From: Sediminibacterium sp. KACHI17
GTDB lineage: Bacteria; Bacteroidota; Bacteroidia; Chitinophagales; Chitinophagaceae
Length of the DNA stretch: 64,000 nt
Assembly: GCF_040362915.1 (NCBI RefSeq)
Contig: NZ_AP029612.1
Location: 1,984,001 to 2,048,000, forward strand
Direction: 5' to 3'
The position numbers were made by a program, and so were the translations under genes. The notes beneath the pieces are model-generated. The model was not told where the DNA came from and did not search any database. It saw only the letters and a list, made by a program, of their open reading frames with translations. How positions within the stretch are numbered: position 1 is the stretch's first letter; every line of letters begins with the position of its first letter. Shown piece after piece: positions 35,141 through 43,804 of this stretch.

Positions 35141-35599
35141 ATGCAAAAGTTACAATTCAAAGTAAGTATCCATGCACCTGCTACCAAAGCATATAATATA
35201 ATGCTGGGCATCAGTAATAAATCAACTTATGAGCAATGGACTTCTTTGTTCAATCCCACGTCCACCTATGAAGGAAGTTGGGATAAGGGAAGTAAGATTT
35301 TATTTATTGGCGTAGATGAGAAAGGAGAAAAGGGAGGTATTGTTTCTAAGATAGCTGAGAATATTCCCAACCAATTTGTTTCGATTCAACATTATGGTCT
35401 TGTACAAGGTAACAAGGAAATAACAGAAGGACCGGATGTAGAAAAATGGGCCAATGGATACGAGAACTATCGTTTCGAAGAAAACAATGGCACTACTGCT
35501 GTTACTGTTGAATTAGATACCACAGAAGATTTTTTAGATTACATGAATGAGAAATACCCAAAAGCACTCAATAGGTTGAAAGAGATTTGTGAGCAATAA
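35141..35599 (+). CDS. SRPBCC-domain (START-like) protein
   Basis: A 152-residue single-domain protein of the SRPBCC/AHSA1-like fold, a cavity that binds hydrophobic ligands: LQFKVSIHAPATKAYNIML, YEQWTSLFNPTSTYEGSWDKG, and a C-terminal helix DFLDYMNEKYPKALNRLKEI. The ligand is unknown. It stands alone, convergent with the acyl-CoA dehydrogenase gene. Confidence 0.83.
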   Translation: MQKLQFKVSIHAPATKAYNIMLGISNKSTYEQWTSLFNPTSTYEGSWDKGSKILFIGVDEKGEKGGIVSKIAENIPNQFVSIQHYGLVQGNKEITEGPDVEKWANGYENYRFEENNGTTAVTVELDTTEDFLDYMNEKYPKALNRLKEICEQ

Positions 35600-35625
35600 C
35601 AATGAATGAAAATCGGTATTCCTTA

Positions 35626-36474
35626 TCAGTAATGATAAAACCCTTTCCCCGTTTTCCTTCCCAATTCACCCGCAGCTACTTTAGCGGCTTGTACAGGAGA
35701 TGGCGTTAAGCGTTTGGGTTTACCCAATGCTTTCCATACAATATTGCTCACACCAAAATTGATGTCCATACCGATCAGATCCATCAGTTTGAACGGACCC
35801 ATTTTAAAGCCACTGGCTTCCATCACTGTATCGATCATAGCAAAATCTGCTTGCTCTTTCTCAACCAGTTGCATGGCTTCCAGATAATAATGTCGGGCCA
35901 CACGATTTACAATAAAACCCGGTGCATCTTTACATACCACTGGCACTTTTTTCATTTGCTTACTGGTATCGATCGTTTGTTGCATCACTTCGGGAGACGT
36001 AACATCCCCCTGAATTACTTCGACCAATTTCATCAAGGGCGCAGGATTAAAGAAATGCATCCCGACCACTCTTTCAGGATAAGGAACTGCAGCAGCGATC
36101 TCACTCACAGGGATCGAAGAGGTATTGGTAGCTAAAATGGTATCAGCACTATTCAAAGCAGCCAATTGCGTGAACAAACCTACTTTGGCTTCTTTCTTTT
36201 CAATGATGGCTTCAATGATCATATCTGCAACACAATCTTCTGCTCGGGTAGTAAACAGGATACGATCGAGTATTGCTTGTTTTTCTTCCACACTGATCTT
36301 CCCTTTTTCTGCCAGCTTACTAAGACTCAACTCAATGCCTTTTCTGCTTTTTTCGATCATCTCCGCACTCAGATCAAACTGAATGGTACGGTAGCCAGAC
36401 TGGGCACTCACCTGTGCAATACCGCTTCCCATGGTTCCGGCACCACAGATACAGATGGTTTGAATCGATTTCAT
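35626..36474 (-). CDS. 3-hydroxyacyl-CoA (3-hydroxybutyryl-CoA) dehydrogenase
   Basis: A 282-residue NAD-dependent enzyme. GAGTMGSGIAQ near residue 11 binds NAD, MHFFNPAPLMKLVEVI near residue 138 holds the catalytic His, KDAPGFIVNRV follows near residue 183, and the C-terminal domain has KMGPFKLMDLIGMDIN. It oxidises 3-hydroxyacyl-CoA in fatty-acid or butanoate metabolism. The single-function length of about 280 residues fits the Hbd/PaaH group. It is divergent from the MerR gene. Confidence 0.92.
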   Translation of the reverse strand: MKSIQTICICGAGTMGSGIAQVSAQSGYRTIQFDLSAEMIEKSRKGIELSLSKLAEKGKISVEEKQAILDRILFTTRAEDCVADMIIEAIIEKKEAKVGLFTQLAALNSADTILATNTSSIPVSEIAAAVPYPERVVGMHFFNPAPLMKLVEVIQGDVTSPEVMQQTIDTSKQMKKVPVVCKDAPGFIVNRVARHYYLEAMQLVEKEQADFAMIDTVMEASGFKMGPFKLMDLIGMDINFGVSNIVWKALGKPKRLTPSPVQAAKVAAGELGRKTGKGFYHY

Positions 36475-36571
36475 ACGGTGTTCGATTGATTGGAGCGCAA
36501 GATACTTACATCTTTTCCACTTTAACTAAACGTCGTAAAATCCTGCTACTCAGATGGCTTACTTTTATGCC

Positions 36572-37339
36572 ATGCAAAAAATGCAGCAACTCGATCTGTT
36601 TGGAATGCCTGTTGAACCGGTGAGTACACCTACAAAAAAAACAACAGCGCCAAAAGCAAAGCCTGTTCAGGAACAGCAACCTGAACCTGTACCCGTTGTT
36701 GTAGCAGAACCTGAACCTATTGTTATTCCTGCACCTGTTGCAGAAGTGATAGAAGTACCAGCTATTGAAGCCGAAACTCCTGTTGCTGCAACTCCTACTT
36801 TACCTACCACAGACCCTGTTGTTTTTGCCGACGAACGTATTGTGGTAAAGATCAAACCCAAGAACACGATCCCAGAAGCGAAAGCGGTTGAAACACCTGC
36901 TCCCGTAAAAGTAGCTGCAGAGCCTGTAACCAAACAACCCGGCAAACGCGGTAGAAAATCGTTTCGTGAAATAGATACTGAGATCGATCTTGTTGATATT
37001 CCGGATGAAGAAACACTGAAACAAAAACTGTATTACCCCATCAGTGAAGTAGCCAAATGGTTCAAAGTGAATACTTCTTTATTGCGTTATTGGGAGAATG
37101 AATTTGATATTCTCCAGCCCCGCAAAACGCGCAAAGGAGATCGCTTATTCAGATATGAAGACATTCGCAACTTGCAGCTGATTTATTTTTTATTACGCCA
37201 GCGCAAGTTCTCCATTGAAGGTGCAAGAACCTATCTCAAACAAAATAAACACCAGGCAGATGTACAAGCACAGCTCGTACAATCGCTGACCAAGTTCAAA
37301 TCGTTCTTATTAGAACTAAGAGCAGGTTTGGGAAGTTAA
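36572..37339 (+). CDS. MerR-family regulator with long Pro/Glu/Ala-rich N-terminus
   Basis: A 255-residue protein with three parts. The N-terminus MQKMQQLDLFGM contains QLDLF, identical to the consensus beta-clamp-binding pentapeptide. A low-complexity linker rich in Pro, Glu, Val and Ala runs to about residue 135. The C-terminal winged-helix MerR domain follows (YYPISEVAKWFKVNTSLLRYWENEF, then DRLFRYEDIRNL, residues 155-235). There is no effector domain after the HTH. The start at 36572 is preferred over the ATG at 36554, which lies within a -7-like TActTTTA. It overlaps the mscS gene by four nt tail to tail. Confidence 0.82.
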   Translation: MQKMQQLDLFGMPVEPVSTPTKKTTAPKAKPVQEQQPEPVPVVVAEPEPIVIPAPVAEVIEVPAIEAETPVAATPTLPTTDPVVFADERIVVKIKPKNTIPEAKAVETPAPVKVAAEPVTKQPGKRGRKSFREIDTEIDLVDIPDEETLKQKLYYPISEVAKWFKVNTSLLRYWENEFDILQPRKTRKGDRLFRYEDIRNLQLIYFLLRQRKFSIEGARTYLKQNKHQADVQAQLVQSLTKFKSFLLELRAGLGS

Positions 37340-38424
37340 CCCTGTCTTACTGTGACATCCGTATTCGCAGCAGCCAATTGTAATTGATGTGTTTCCAGCC
37401 AAGTGATGATCTCGAGATTCACTTGCTGTCTTAATTGATTGAATGCTTCAATGGATTGATCCATAGAAGTGAAAAATTCAATGATCACCACATTTGCATT
37501 CTTACCGGTTTCTGCAAGAAAGACCACAGAGTTGAGCACATCTGGTTTATCCAATATTTTCTTTACTGCAACAGTGAACGCTTCCAGCTGTGATGCAGAT
37601 GCCGCCAGATCCAATTCCATCCTAAGCTCTGCCTTGCGTTGTGTTCGCAAACTGATATTATCAACGATCGTGTCCACCATCTGCTTATTGGGTACTGAGA
37701 TATAGGTTTTCTCTGCTGTTCTGATCCGAGTACTTCTCAACCCGATCTTTTCGATATTGCCTGTAAAACCATTTACTTTCACCAGATCACCTACTGCAAA
37801 AGGTCGATCAAAGAAAATGATGAAAGAAGCGATCAGATTTTCTAAACTCTCTCTTGTAGCCAATGCCAGTGCAGCACCCACAATACTCAATCCGGTTAAT
37901 ACATTGCCTACAGGCTTATTGAAAGAGAATTTCATCATCAGTAATATCCCAATGATCACTAATATCACTTTAAAAAAATCTTTGAAAAAAATGATGAGTT
38001 GATTATCTGTTTGGTCGGCGGTGAGATTGGCTTTCTCTTCCAATACGATCGCAACAAAATCGATGATGCGTAAACAAAGACGAATAAAAACGATCACCAT
38101 AATTGCATTGGCAACAGACTCGATCATCTGACGTGATGTAATACGATAGATCTTAAAATCCAATACGCCCGGAAAACGTAGTTTATCTACTGCTATGATG
38201 GTGATTGATAAAAAGAGAAATAAACCCAGCGGACCAGCAACCAGATCTAAAAAAGACTGACGAGCTGTTTGATTTCTTTTCTTGGTAATCGCTTTGTATA
38301 ACTGATTCGCAAGGTATTTGGAAATAAAGCGCTTTAAGACAAGCATCACCAAGATCGTACCTAACACATACAAATACGATTCAATGGTATTGTCCAGTAC
38401 CTTTTGTTGCAACAATTTTTCCAT
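37336..38424 (-). CDS. MscS-family mechanosensitive channel
   Basis: A 362-residue inner-membrane protein with four to five predicted helices in the first 190 residues. The pore-lining helix and beta domain of the MscS family follow: LTGLSIVGAALALATRE, then FIIFFDRPFAVGDLVKVNGFTGNIEKIGLRSTRI. A cytoplasmic alpha/beta end follows. It would release solutes on osmotic downshift. It is the last gene of the leftward rsfS-ftsH series. Confidence 0.9.
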   Translation of the reverse strand: MEKLLQQKVLDNTIESYLYVLGTILVMLVLKRFISKYLANQLYKAITKKRNQTARQSFLDLVAGPLGLFLFLSITIIAVDKLRFPGVLDFKIYRITSRQMIESVANAIMVIVFIRLCLRIIDFVAIVLEEKANLTADQTDNQLIIFFKDFFKVILVIIGILLMMKFSFNKPVGNVLTGLSIVGAALALATRESLENLIASFIIFFDRPFAVGDLVKVNGFTGNIEKIGLRSTRIRTAEKTYISVPNKQMVDTIVDNISLRTQRKAELRMELDLAASASQLEAFTVAVKKILDKPDVLNSVVFLAETGKNANVVIIEFFTSMDQSIEAFNQLRQQVNLEIITWLETHQLQLAAANTDVTVRQG

Positions 38425-38445
38425 GCTGCAATTTACAAATAACCA

Positions 38446-39207
38446 TTAAGACTGCCATTGATGCAACTGCATATCAGTACCATCAAAGCTTGCGTAAGTA
38501 AAGTTGCGGATCCAGTCGCCTAAATTAATGTAACGACTGTTATCATTGAGTTTGAAGTCGATAGGATAATGACGATGTCCGAATATCAGGAAATCAAAAT
38601 GTTCTTTTTCTAACATTTCTTTACAATAAACAATAAGCCACTCATTTTCTTCTCCCAGAAAATGCTGATCAGACATACCGGTTTTCTCACGGCTCTTTCT
38701 ACTGAAATAATTGGCCAATCCAATTCCCCAACTGGGATGTAATATTCCAAATAACCATTGACACAGTGGGTTGCGGAATATTTTTTTCAAAAACTTATAA
38801 CCATGATCTCCCGGACCTAAACCATCACCATGACCGATATAAAATCGTTTTCCATTCCACTCAAATACTTTGGGGTGATGATACACAGGAATATTCAATT
38901 CTTTTTCAAAATAACCACGCATCCACATATCATGATTCCCTACAAAACAATGAATCTGAATACCCCGATCGGTGAGTTCTGCGAGTTTGCCAAGTAAGCG
39001 TACATATCCTTTGGGTACTACTTGTTTGTATTCATACCAAAAATCAAAGATATCTCCCACAATAAAGATCATAGCAGCACTGTCTTTGATGCTGTCCAAA
39101 AATGCCACTACTTTCTTTTCACGAACAAGACTCTGTTCATGATCAGGCGCGCCGAGATGAAAATCTGAAAGGAAATATATTTTTTGCTGGGGTGTGATGG
39201 ATGGCAT
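38446..39207 (-). CDS. lpxH: UDP-2,3-diacylglucosamine diphosphatase LpxH-like
   Basis: A 253-residue metallophosphoesterase for lipid A synthesis. Metal-binding motifs in order: SDFHLG (residues 14-19), GDIFDFW (about 51), GNHD (about 90), GHGDGLG (about 125) and GHRHYP (about 211). Length and the Bacteroidota form agree with LpxH, which hydrolyses UDP-2,3-diacylglucosamine to lipid X. It lies 21 nt before mscS. Other metallophosphoesterase activities are possible but less likely. Confidence 0.85.
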   Translation of the reverse strand: MPSITPQQKIYFLSDFHLGAPDHEQSLVREKKVVAFLDSIKDSAAMIFIVGDIFDFWYEYKQVVPKGYVRLLGKLAELTDRGIQIHCFVGNHDMWMRGYFEKELNIPVYHHPKVFEWNGKRFYIGHGDGLGPGDHGYKFLKKIFRNPLCQWLFGILHPSWGIGLANYFSRKSREKTGMSDQHFLGEENEWLIVYCKEMLEKEHFDFLIFGHRHYPIDFKLNDNSRYINLGDWIRNFTYASFDGTDMQLHQWQS

Positions 39208-39258
39208 CAGTTATATAACAATTGTGCATCTTAATGGATGCATGAATGATGTATGAAG

Positions 39259-39687
39259 TTACTGTTTATTTTTCTGCTGAATATAGACCAGCAAATCGCC
39301 ACATTCAATACGGGGTCTGCCGTTCACATCACCTTTATACCAATAAATCCATGCCTCAACGGCTGCATCATTCAGATATACGGTTGCTTTTTCTCTTGCA
39401 TACAATACCGGCTCATCTGCTTCACCATTGATACCTTCATAATCATCTAGCTGACCAATCGCCCAGGGAAATTCAGCATCTTGTTTGATGGTGTATAATT
39501 CTCCGATGATCCAGTTTTCCTCATCGGTGGGAACCGCCGCCGGATAATCGCCCATATCATATAACTGACCTTTGACTTTCGCAGTACCTGCCAATTCAAA
39601 ATATTTGCTGATATACGCATATGCTGGGTGCTGAAAACCACTCCTCAGTGAACCATATACAAATAAAGGCAAAACGGTAATGGACAT
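39259..39687 (-). CDS. Gamma-glutamylcyclotransferase-like protein
   Basis: A 142-residue beta-barrel protein of the GGCT-like/AIG2 superfamily. LPLFVYGSLRSGF (residues 6-18) is the signature YGSL loop, KGQLYDMGDYPAAV is the next conserved region, and QLDDYEGI supplies the catalytic acid. The protein is likely to release 5-oxoproline from a gamma-glutamyl compound; the real substrate is unknown. It begins seven nt after the LUD gene. Confidence 0.88.
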   Translation of the reverse strand: MSITVLPLFVYGSLRSGFQHPAYAYISKYFELAGTAKVKGQLYDMGDYPAAVPTDEENWIIGELYTIKQDAEFPWAIGQLDDYEGINGEADEPVLYAREKATVYLNDAAVEAWIYWYKGDVNGRPRIECGDLLVYIQQKNKQ

Positions 39688-39694
39688 ATATACT

Positions 39695-40333
39695 TTAGTT
39701 ACTTCTTTGTACTAAAAAACAAAATACTTCTTTCGGACCATGCACTCCTACAACCAAGGTCTTTTCGATATCTGCCGTTCTGCTCGGTCCGGTTGCCAGT
39801 GTGATCATAGATGGCAATTGCTCTCCATATTCTTTTTGCAATGACAATAGCGCTTCGTCTATATCATACACCAGCTGGTCTGTATATGCAATACAAATAT
39901 GGATAGGCGCATAAACACTTACTGTTCTGCCGCTTTGCTGTCCACTGGATAATACCATACTTCCGGTTCTTGCTACTAGGTATTCACAACCAGTAATAGA
40001 AGCATCACAACTCTCTACATCAGGCGATGTCATGGCATGGAAGCCGGCATCTGTCAACACTTGCCTAAGTTCATCTTCTCTGCAATACAACTCCTTCCAC
40101 TCTCGCTTAATAAAAAGCATATTGAGCTGTGAGGCCAGTTCTTTTTCATTTTCACAATAAGAAAAGCGACCTTGTAGTTTGGTGAAATTTTCTGCAAATA
40201 AGAGATCTAATTCCTCCGTTGGTGTATGAAACACTGATGACTGGTCTGTCTGTTGAGGAAAGGGAACAGGCACCGGTTGAGTCAGTGCCTGTTTTATTTT
40301 TTTTAAAATGGTATCTCTTGCTGATTGTGACAT
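39695..40333 (-). CDS. LUD-domain (LutC/YkgG-type) protein
   Basis: A 212-residue protein of the LutC/YkgG family, the domain of lactate-utilisation complexes: an N-terminal helical part, then CEYLVARTGSMVLSSGQQSGRT and a C-terminal ITLATGPSRTADIEKTLVVGVHGPKE. The lutA and lutB partners are absent here. In Bacteroidota this gene habitually follows ftsH, and its role there is unclear. Its ATG shares one base with the ftsH stop codon (TAATG), a sign of translational coupling. Confidence 0.88.
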   Translation of the reverse strand: MSQSARDTILKKIKQALTQPVPVPFPQQTDQSSVFHTPTEELDLLFAENFTKLQGRFSYCENEKELASQLNMLFIKREWKELYCREDELRQVLTDAGFHAMTSPDVESCDASITGCEYLVARTGSMVLSSGQQSGRTVSVYAPIHICIAYTDQLVYDIDEALLSLQKEYGEQLPSMITLATGPSRTADIEKTLVVGVHGPKEVFCFLVQRSN

Positions 40334-42381
40334 TATACCGTTTCGTTTGAATCTGTTGCTGTTTCCGCATCAGGTGCTGCTGTTTCTTCAGTAGCAGCAT
40401 CTGTTACCACAGGTGTAGTGGTTTCTTCCACCTCTAGTAATTTCTTTTCTTCAAAAGGTCTTTTACCGATCAGCTCTTCCACATCACTCTTATGCAATAC
40501 TTCTTTATCCAACAATTCTTTTGCAAGTTTTTCTACTTCTTCTTTTTTCTCTGTCAACAACTGAATAGTACGCTGGTAAGCCTCATCAATAATACTTCTC
40601 ACTTCTTCATCGATCAACTTGCCGGTTTCTTCACTGTATGGTTTTGTGAATGTATTTTCTTGTGAAGGATCATAGAAACTTACATTACCTACTTTCTTGT
40701 TCATACCATACGCAGTGACCATACTGTATGCAATACGTGTGATCTGTTGCAGATCATTGGCAGCTCCGGTCGAAATTTTTCCAAAGAAGATCTGCTCAGC
40801 TGCACGACCACCCAGTGTCATACAGATCTGATCCATTAACTGATCTGTATTGTATAAGTATTGTTCAGTAGGTGTGTATTGCGCATAACCCAAAGCAGCG
40901 GTACCTCTTGGCACAATGGTTACTTTCAATAATGGGTAGGCATGTTCCAGGAACCATCCACATACTGCATGCCCTGCTTCGTGATATGCGATCACAGATT
41001 TTTCATGTGGGGCGATGATCTTGTTTTTCTTTTCCAGTCCACCGATCACACGATCGATCGCATCCTGGAAGTCACTCATATCAACTGCTTCCTTGCCTTT
41101 CCGTGCAGCGATCAATGCCGCTTCATTACAAACGTTGGCGATATCAGCACCCGCAAAACCCGGTGTTTGTTCCGCCAGTTTATGCAGATCCAAGGTTTCA
41201 GAGATCTTGATCGGACCCAAGTGTACTTTGAAGATCGCTTCACGACCTTTTACATCTGGTCTGTCAATAGAAATTTGTCTGTCGAAACGACCCGGACGCA
41301 ATAAGGCACTATCCAATACATCCGGTCTGTTCGTAGCAGCAAGGATGATGATACCGGTATCTCCACCAAAACCATCCATCTCTACCAGTAACTGGTTCAG
41401 TGTATTCTCTCTTTCATCATTGCTCATGATGGCATTTCTGCCACGTGCACGACCAATGGCATCGATCTCATCAATAAAGATGATACAAGGTGCTTTCTCT
41501 CTTGCTTGTTTGAAGAGATCACGTACACGACTGGCGCCAACACCCACAAACATTTCTACGAAATCACTACCACTCAAACTAAAGAAAGGAACCTGTGCTT
41601 CACCGGCCATGGCTTTTGCCAACAAGGTCTTACCGGTTCCCGGAGGACCTACCAGCAAAGCACCTTTTGGAATCTTACCGCCCAGTGAAGTATATTTTTT
41701 TGGATTCTTGAGGAAGTCAACGATCTCCATCACTTCTACTTTCGCTTCATCCAATCCGGCTACATCTGCAAATGTGATATTCACTTTCGCGCCTTTATCA
41801 AATAAAGTCGCTTTTGATTTACCAATATTGAAAATACCACCCGGGCCGCCGCCACTGGCAGGACCACCCATCTTACGCATCAGTAGTATCCATGCAACAA
41901 TAATGATCAGTAAAGTGAATACCGTATTCAACAATGGCCCAAACCATTCCGGTGCTTTAACTACACGCATTTCTACTTCTGCTACATTGTTGGCTTTACA
42001 GAAAGTATCCAGTCGCTCTTCAAATGCTTTCCAGTCTACCACCTCAAAAGCAAACAGTGGAGTACCTTTTACTTTATCGGCAGACAAACGTCCTTTGAAT
42101 TGTTTTACATAAAACTCTTTGGAGAGCCTGTCGGGCTTGATATATACATGTACTTGTTCTTTGTTCTTCACCAGATCCAATTTCTGTACATCACCGGGCA
42201 GTAATATTTCATTTCTGAATTGCTGCTCAGAGATCACTTTGAGTTCGGGTGAAAAATTCATGACCTGTGCAAGGATCAGCACAATAGCGATGATACCATA
42301 TACCCAATAAATATTGAATTTTGGTCCCTTACGTTGACCATCTCCTTTTTCCATTTTCGATTGCTTGTTTTCCTGTGACAT
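40333..42381 (-). CDS. ftsH: ATP-dependent zinc metalloprotease FtsH
   Basis: A 682-residue membrane protease. Two transmembrane helices (about residues 26-43 and 148-167) flank a periplasmic domain. The AAA+ module has the Walker [14 protein letters not shown] near residue 244, Walker [12 protein letters not shown], and the second region of homology [20 protein letters not shown]. The zinc site HEAGH lies near residue 470. The C-terminus is a Thr/Glu/Ala-rich tail. It degrades misfolded membrane proteins and regulatory proteins. It is cotranscribed with rsfS upstream and LUD downstream. Confidence 0.97.
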   Translation of the reverse strand: MSQENKQSKMEKGDGQRKGPKFNIYWVYGIIAIVLILAQVMNFSPELKVISEQQFRNEILLPGDVQKLDLVKNKEQVHVYIKPDRLSKEFYVKQFKGRLSADKVKGTPLFAFEVVDWKAFEERLDTFCKANNVAEVEMRVVKAPEWFGPLLNTVFTLLIIIVAWILLMRKMGGPASGGGPGGIFNIGKSKATLFDKGAKVNITFADVAGLDEAKVEVMEIVDFLKNPKKYTSLGGKIPKGALLVGPPGTGKTLLAKAMAGEAQVPFFSLSGSDFVEMFVGVGASRVRDLFKQAREKAPCIIFIDEIDAIGRARGRNAIMSNDERENTLNQLLVEMDGFGGDTGIIILAATNRPDVLDSALLRPGRFDRQISIDRPDVKGREAIFKVHLGPIKISETLDLHKLAEQTPGFAGADIANVCNEAALIAARKGKEAVDMSDFQDAIDRVIGGLEKKNKIIAPHEKSVIAYHEAGHAVCGWFLEHAYPLLKVTIVPRGTAALGYAQYTPTEQYLYNTDQLMDQICMTLGGRAAEQIFFGKISTGAANDLQQITRIAYSMVTAYGMNKKVGNVSFYDPSQENTFTKPYSEETGKLIDEEVRSIIDEAYQRTIQLLTEKKEEVEKLAKELLDKEVLHKSDVEELIGKRPFEEKKLLEVEETTTPVVTDAATEETAAPDAETATDSNETV

Positions 42382-42440
42382 ATTCCTCTCTGGATTGACG
42401 ATTCAGGATCCGATATATTCAGTGATCCTGTATTTTTTAT

Positions 42441-42842
42441 TTATTCATGGATTTGCGAAGCCGCATCACTCCACATTTCTTCTAATTTGTAAAACTTTCT
42501 GGCATCCGGATGCATCACATGCACCACAATGTTCACATAATCGATCAACACCCACTGCAATGCCTGTCTGCCTTCATGTTTATACGGATGCTCATCACAA
42601 CTTTTTTTCACTTCCTCTTCCACCGAATCACAGATCGCTCTGATCTGGGTAGTACTGGAAGCCTGACAAACCACAAAGAAATCAGCGGAAGCTTCCGGTA
42701 TTTTTCTGAGATCAAGACTGATGATATTTTCACCTTTTTTATCCTGAATGGCTTTAATAATAGCCTTAAAAATTTTAGAATTTCTGGTGAGTCTAGATAC
42801 TGAACTCTTCGTGCGGCCCTGTAAAACTGAAAGCGGTTCCAA
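42441..42842 (-). CDS. rsfS: Ribosomal silencing factor RsfS
   Basis: A 133-residue protein that binds L14 and keeps ribosomal subunits apart under starvation. The RsfS core is visible: IFKAIIKAIQDKKGENIISLDLRKI, ADFFVVCQASSTTQIRAICDSVEEEV, and HEGRQALQWVLIDYVNIVVHV. No ATG exists in frame before the core. The frame is closed by a stop at 42861-42863, so a TTG at 42842 (giving EPLSVLQ next) is the likely start. It is divergent from birA, as in other Bacteroidota. Confidence 0.9.
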   Translation of the reverse strand: MEPLSVLQGRTKSSVSRLTRNSKIFKAIIKAIQDKKGENIISLDLRKIPEASADFFVVCQASSTTQIRAICDSVEEEVKKSCDEHPYKHEGRQALQWVLIDYVNIVVHVMHPDARKFYKLEEMWSDAASQIHE

Positions 42843-42901
42843 TAATAGCGTTGATTTAAATTAAACAATGATCCGGGTCCTTTAAACCCTACCCAATACA
42901 G

Positions 42902-43714
42902 GTGTTGAACGGTCGGCTTACCTTTGACATCGGTAACTTCGTCAAAAATAGTAATTCTTTGCCATCAGACATCGTTAAAACACCAATCGGACAGCCGTTC
43001 GTGGAATTATCCGTGACGGATAGTACCAACATCTATGCCATGACCCATATTCAACACAATATGGCAACACATGGTTCAGTTTTCTTTGCGCATCAGCAAA
43101 CAGCCGGTAAAGGACAACACGGTAAAAGTTGGGTGACCGAGGGGGGACAAAACATCATTCTTTCAACGATCATCGACCCAAATCCATTGGTATTGGGGCA
43201 GCAATTCAGATTAAGCGTTGCGGTAGCATTGGGTTGTTATGATTTTTTCAGCAGGTATGCTGGGGAAGAAACTCGTATTAAATGGCCCAATGATATTTAT
43301 TGGCGTGACAGAAAGGCAGGGGGTATTTTGATTGAAAACCAGATCCGTGGTCAACAATGGCAGTGGGCCGTAGCGGGTATGGGTATCAATATCAATCAAA
43401 CCCTTTTTGATCCTGTACTACTCAATCCTGTTTCTCTCAAACAGATCACCGGCAAAACCTTTGATCCTGTTTTGCTCGCCAAAGAACTGTGCAAAGACCT
43501 TACACACCGCATCGATATGCTATTCAACACTCCTTTCGCAATTCTATTGGAGCAATACAATCAATGCTTATTCAAAAGAAATCAACCCGTTCACCTAAAA
43601 AAACAAAATACCCGCTTCACTTGTACCATTCTTGGCGTTAATGAGATAGGAGAACTGCTCGTAAAAGACGGTCCTTCTGATCGTTTTGCGTTTGGCGAAG
43701 TGAGTTGGGGGTGA
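42902..43714 (+). CDS. birA: Biotin--[acetyl-CoA-carboxylase] ligase
   Basis: A biotin protein ligase of up to 270 residues. DSTNIYAM, AHQQTAGKGQHGKSWVTEGGQN, IKWPNDIYW and KAGGILIEN are the adenylation and biotin-binding motifs. There is no N-terminal helix-turn-helix, so it is not a repressor. It activates biotin and attaches it to carboxylases. The start is uncertain: GTG at 42902 gives the longest form, but a -7-like TAccTTTG lies inside it at 42919-42926, and a TTG at 42959 would still keep the whole catalytic domain. No ATG is available before residue 47. Confidence 0.9.
   Translation: MLNGRLTFDIGNFVKNSNSLPSDIVKTPIGQPFVELSVTDSTNIYAMTHIQHNMATHGSVFFAHQQTAGKGQHGKSWVTEGGQNIILSTIIDPNPLVLGQQFRLSVAVALGCYDFFSRYAGEETRIKWPNDIYWRDRKAGGILIENQIRGQQWQWAVAGMGININQTLFDPVLLNPVSLKQITGKTFDPVLLAKELCKDLTHRIDMLFNTPFAILLEQYNQCLFKRNQPVHLKKQNTRFTCTILGVNEIGELLVKDGPSDRFAFGEVSWG
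42919..42926 (+). promoter_or_regulatory. -7-like box inside the annotated start of birA
   Basis: TACCTTTG is a full match to TAnnTTTG. If used, transcription would begin near 42933 and translation would need the TTG at 42959. No clear -33 element. Confidence 0.35.
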
Positions 43715-43770
43715 GAAACAAAGGAAAGTGGAGAAACTTTCTGATTGCTGATATCTCATTCCTTATTCCC
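43712..43770. repeat. Degenerate GAAATAA-type intergenic hairpin
   Basis: GTGAGAAACAAAGGAAAGTGGAGAAA is followed by a partly complementary TTTCTGATT...CTCATTCCTTATTCC stretch. It resembles the elements at 8018 and 19002 but pairing is poor. It lies between birA and selD. Confidence 0.45.
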
Positions 43771-43804
43771 CGCCTCGTAACTTGCAGCAGATTTAATTTT
43801 TACT

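Noticed and set aside
36667..36945. A 92-codon minus-strand frame rich in Thr/Gly/Ser
   Set aside because: It is the antisense shadow of the Pro/Glu/Val-rich linker of the MerR gene.
39225..39242. TGCATC/GATGCA dyad between lpxH and the GGCT-like gene as an operator
   Set aside because: Six pairs only, inside an apparent operon; chance occurrence is plausible.
41015..42112. A 365-codon open frame on the plus strand
   Set aside because: It lies wholly antisense to ftsH, has no start context, and its composition mirrors the AAA+ gene codon pattern.
42402..42437. CAGGATC/GATCCTG hairpin with T-rich tail between rsfS and ftsH as a terminator
   Set aside because: The T-rich tail is on the plus strand while both genes are read leftward, so it would not terminate them.
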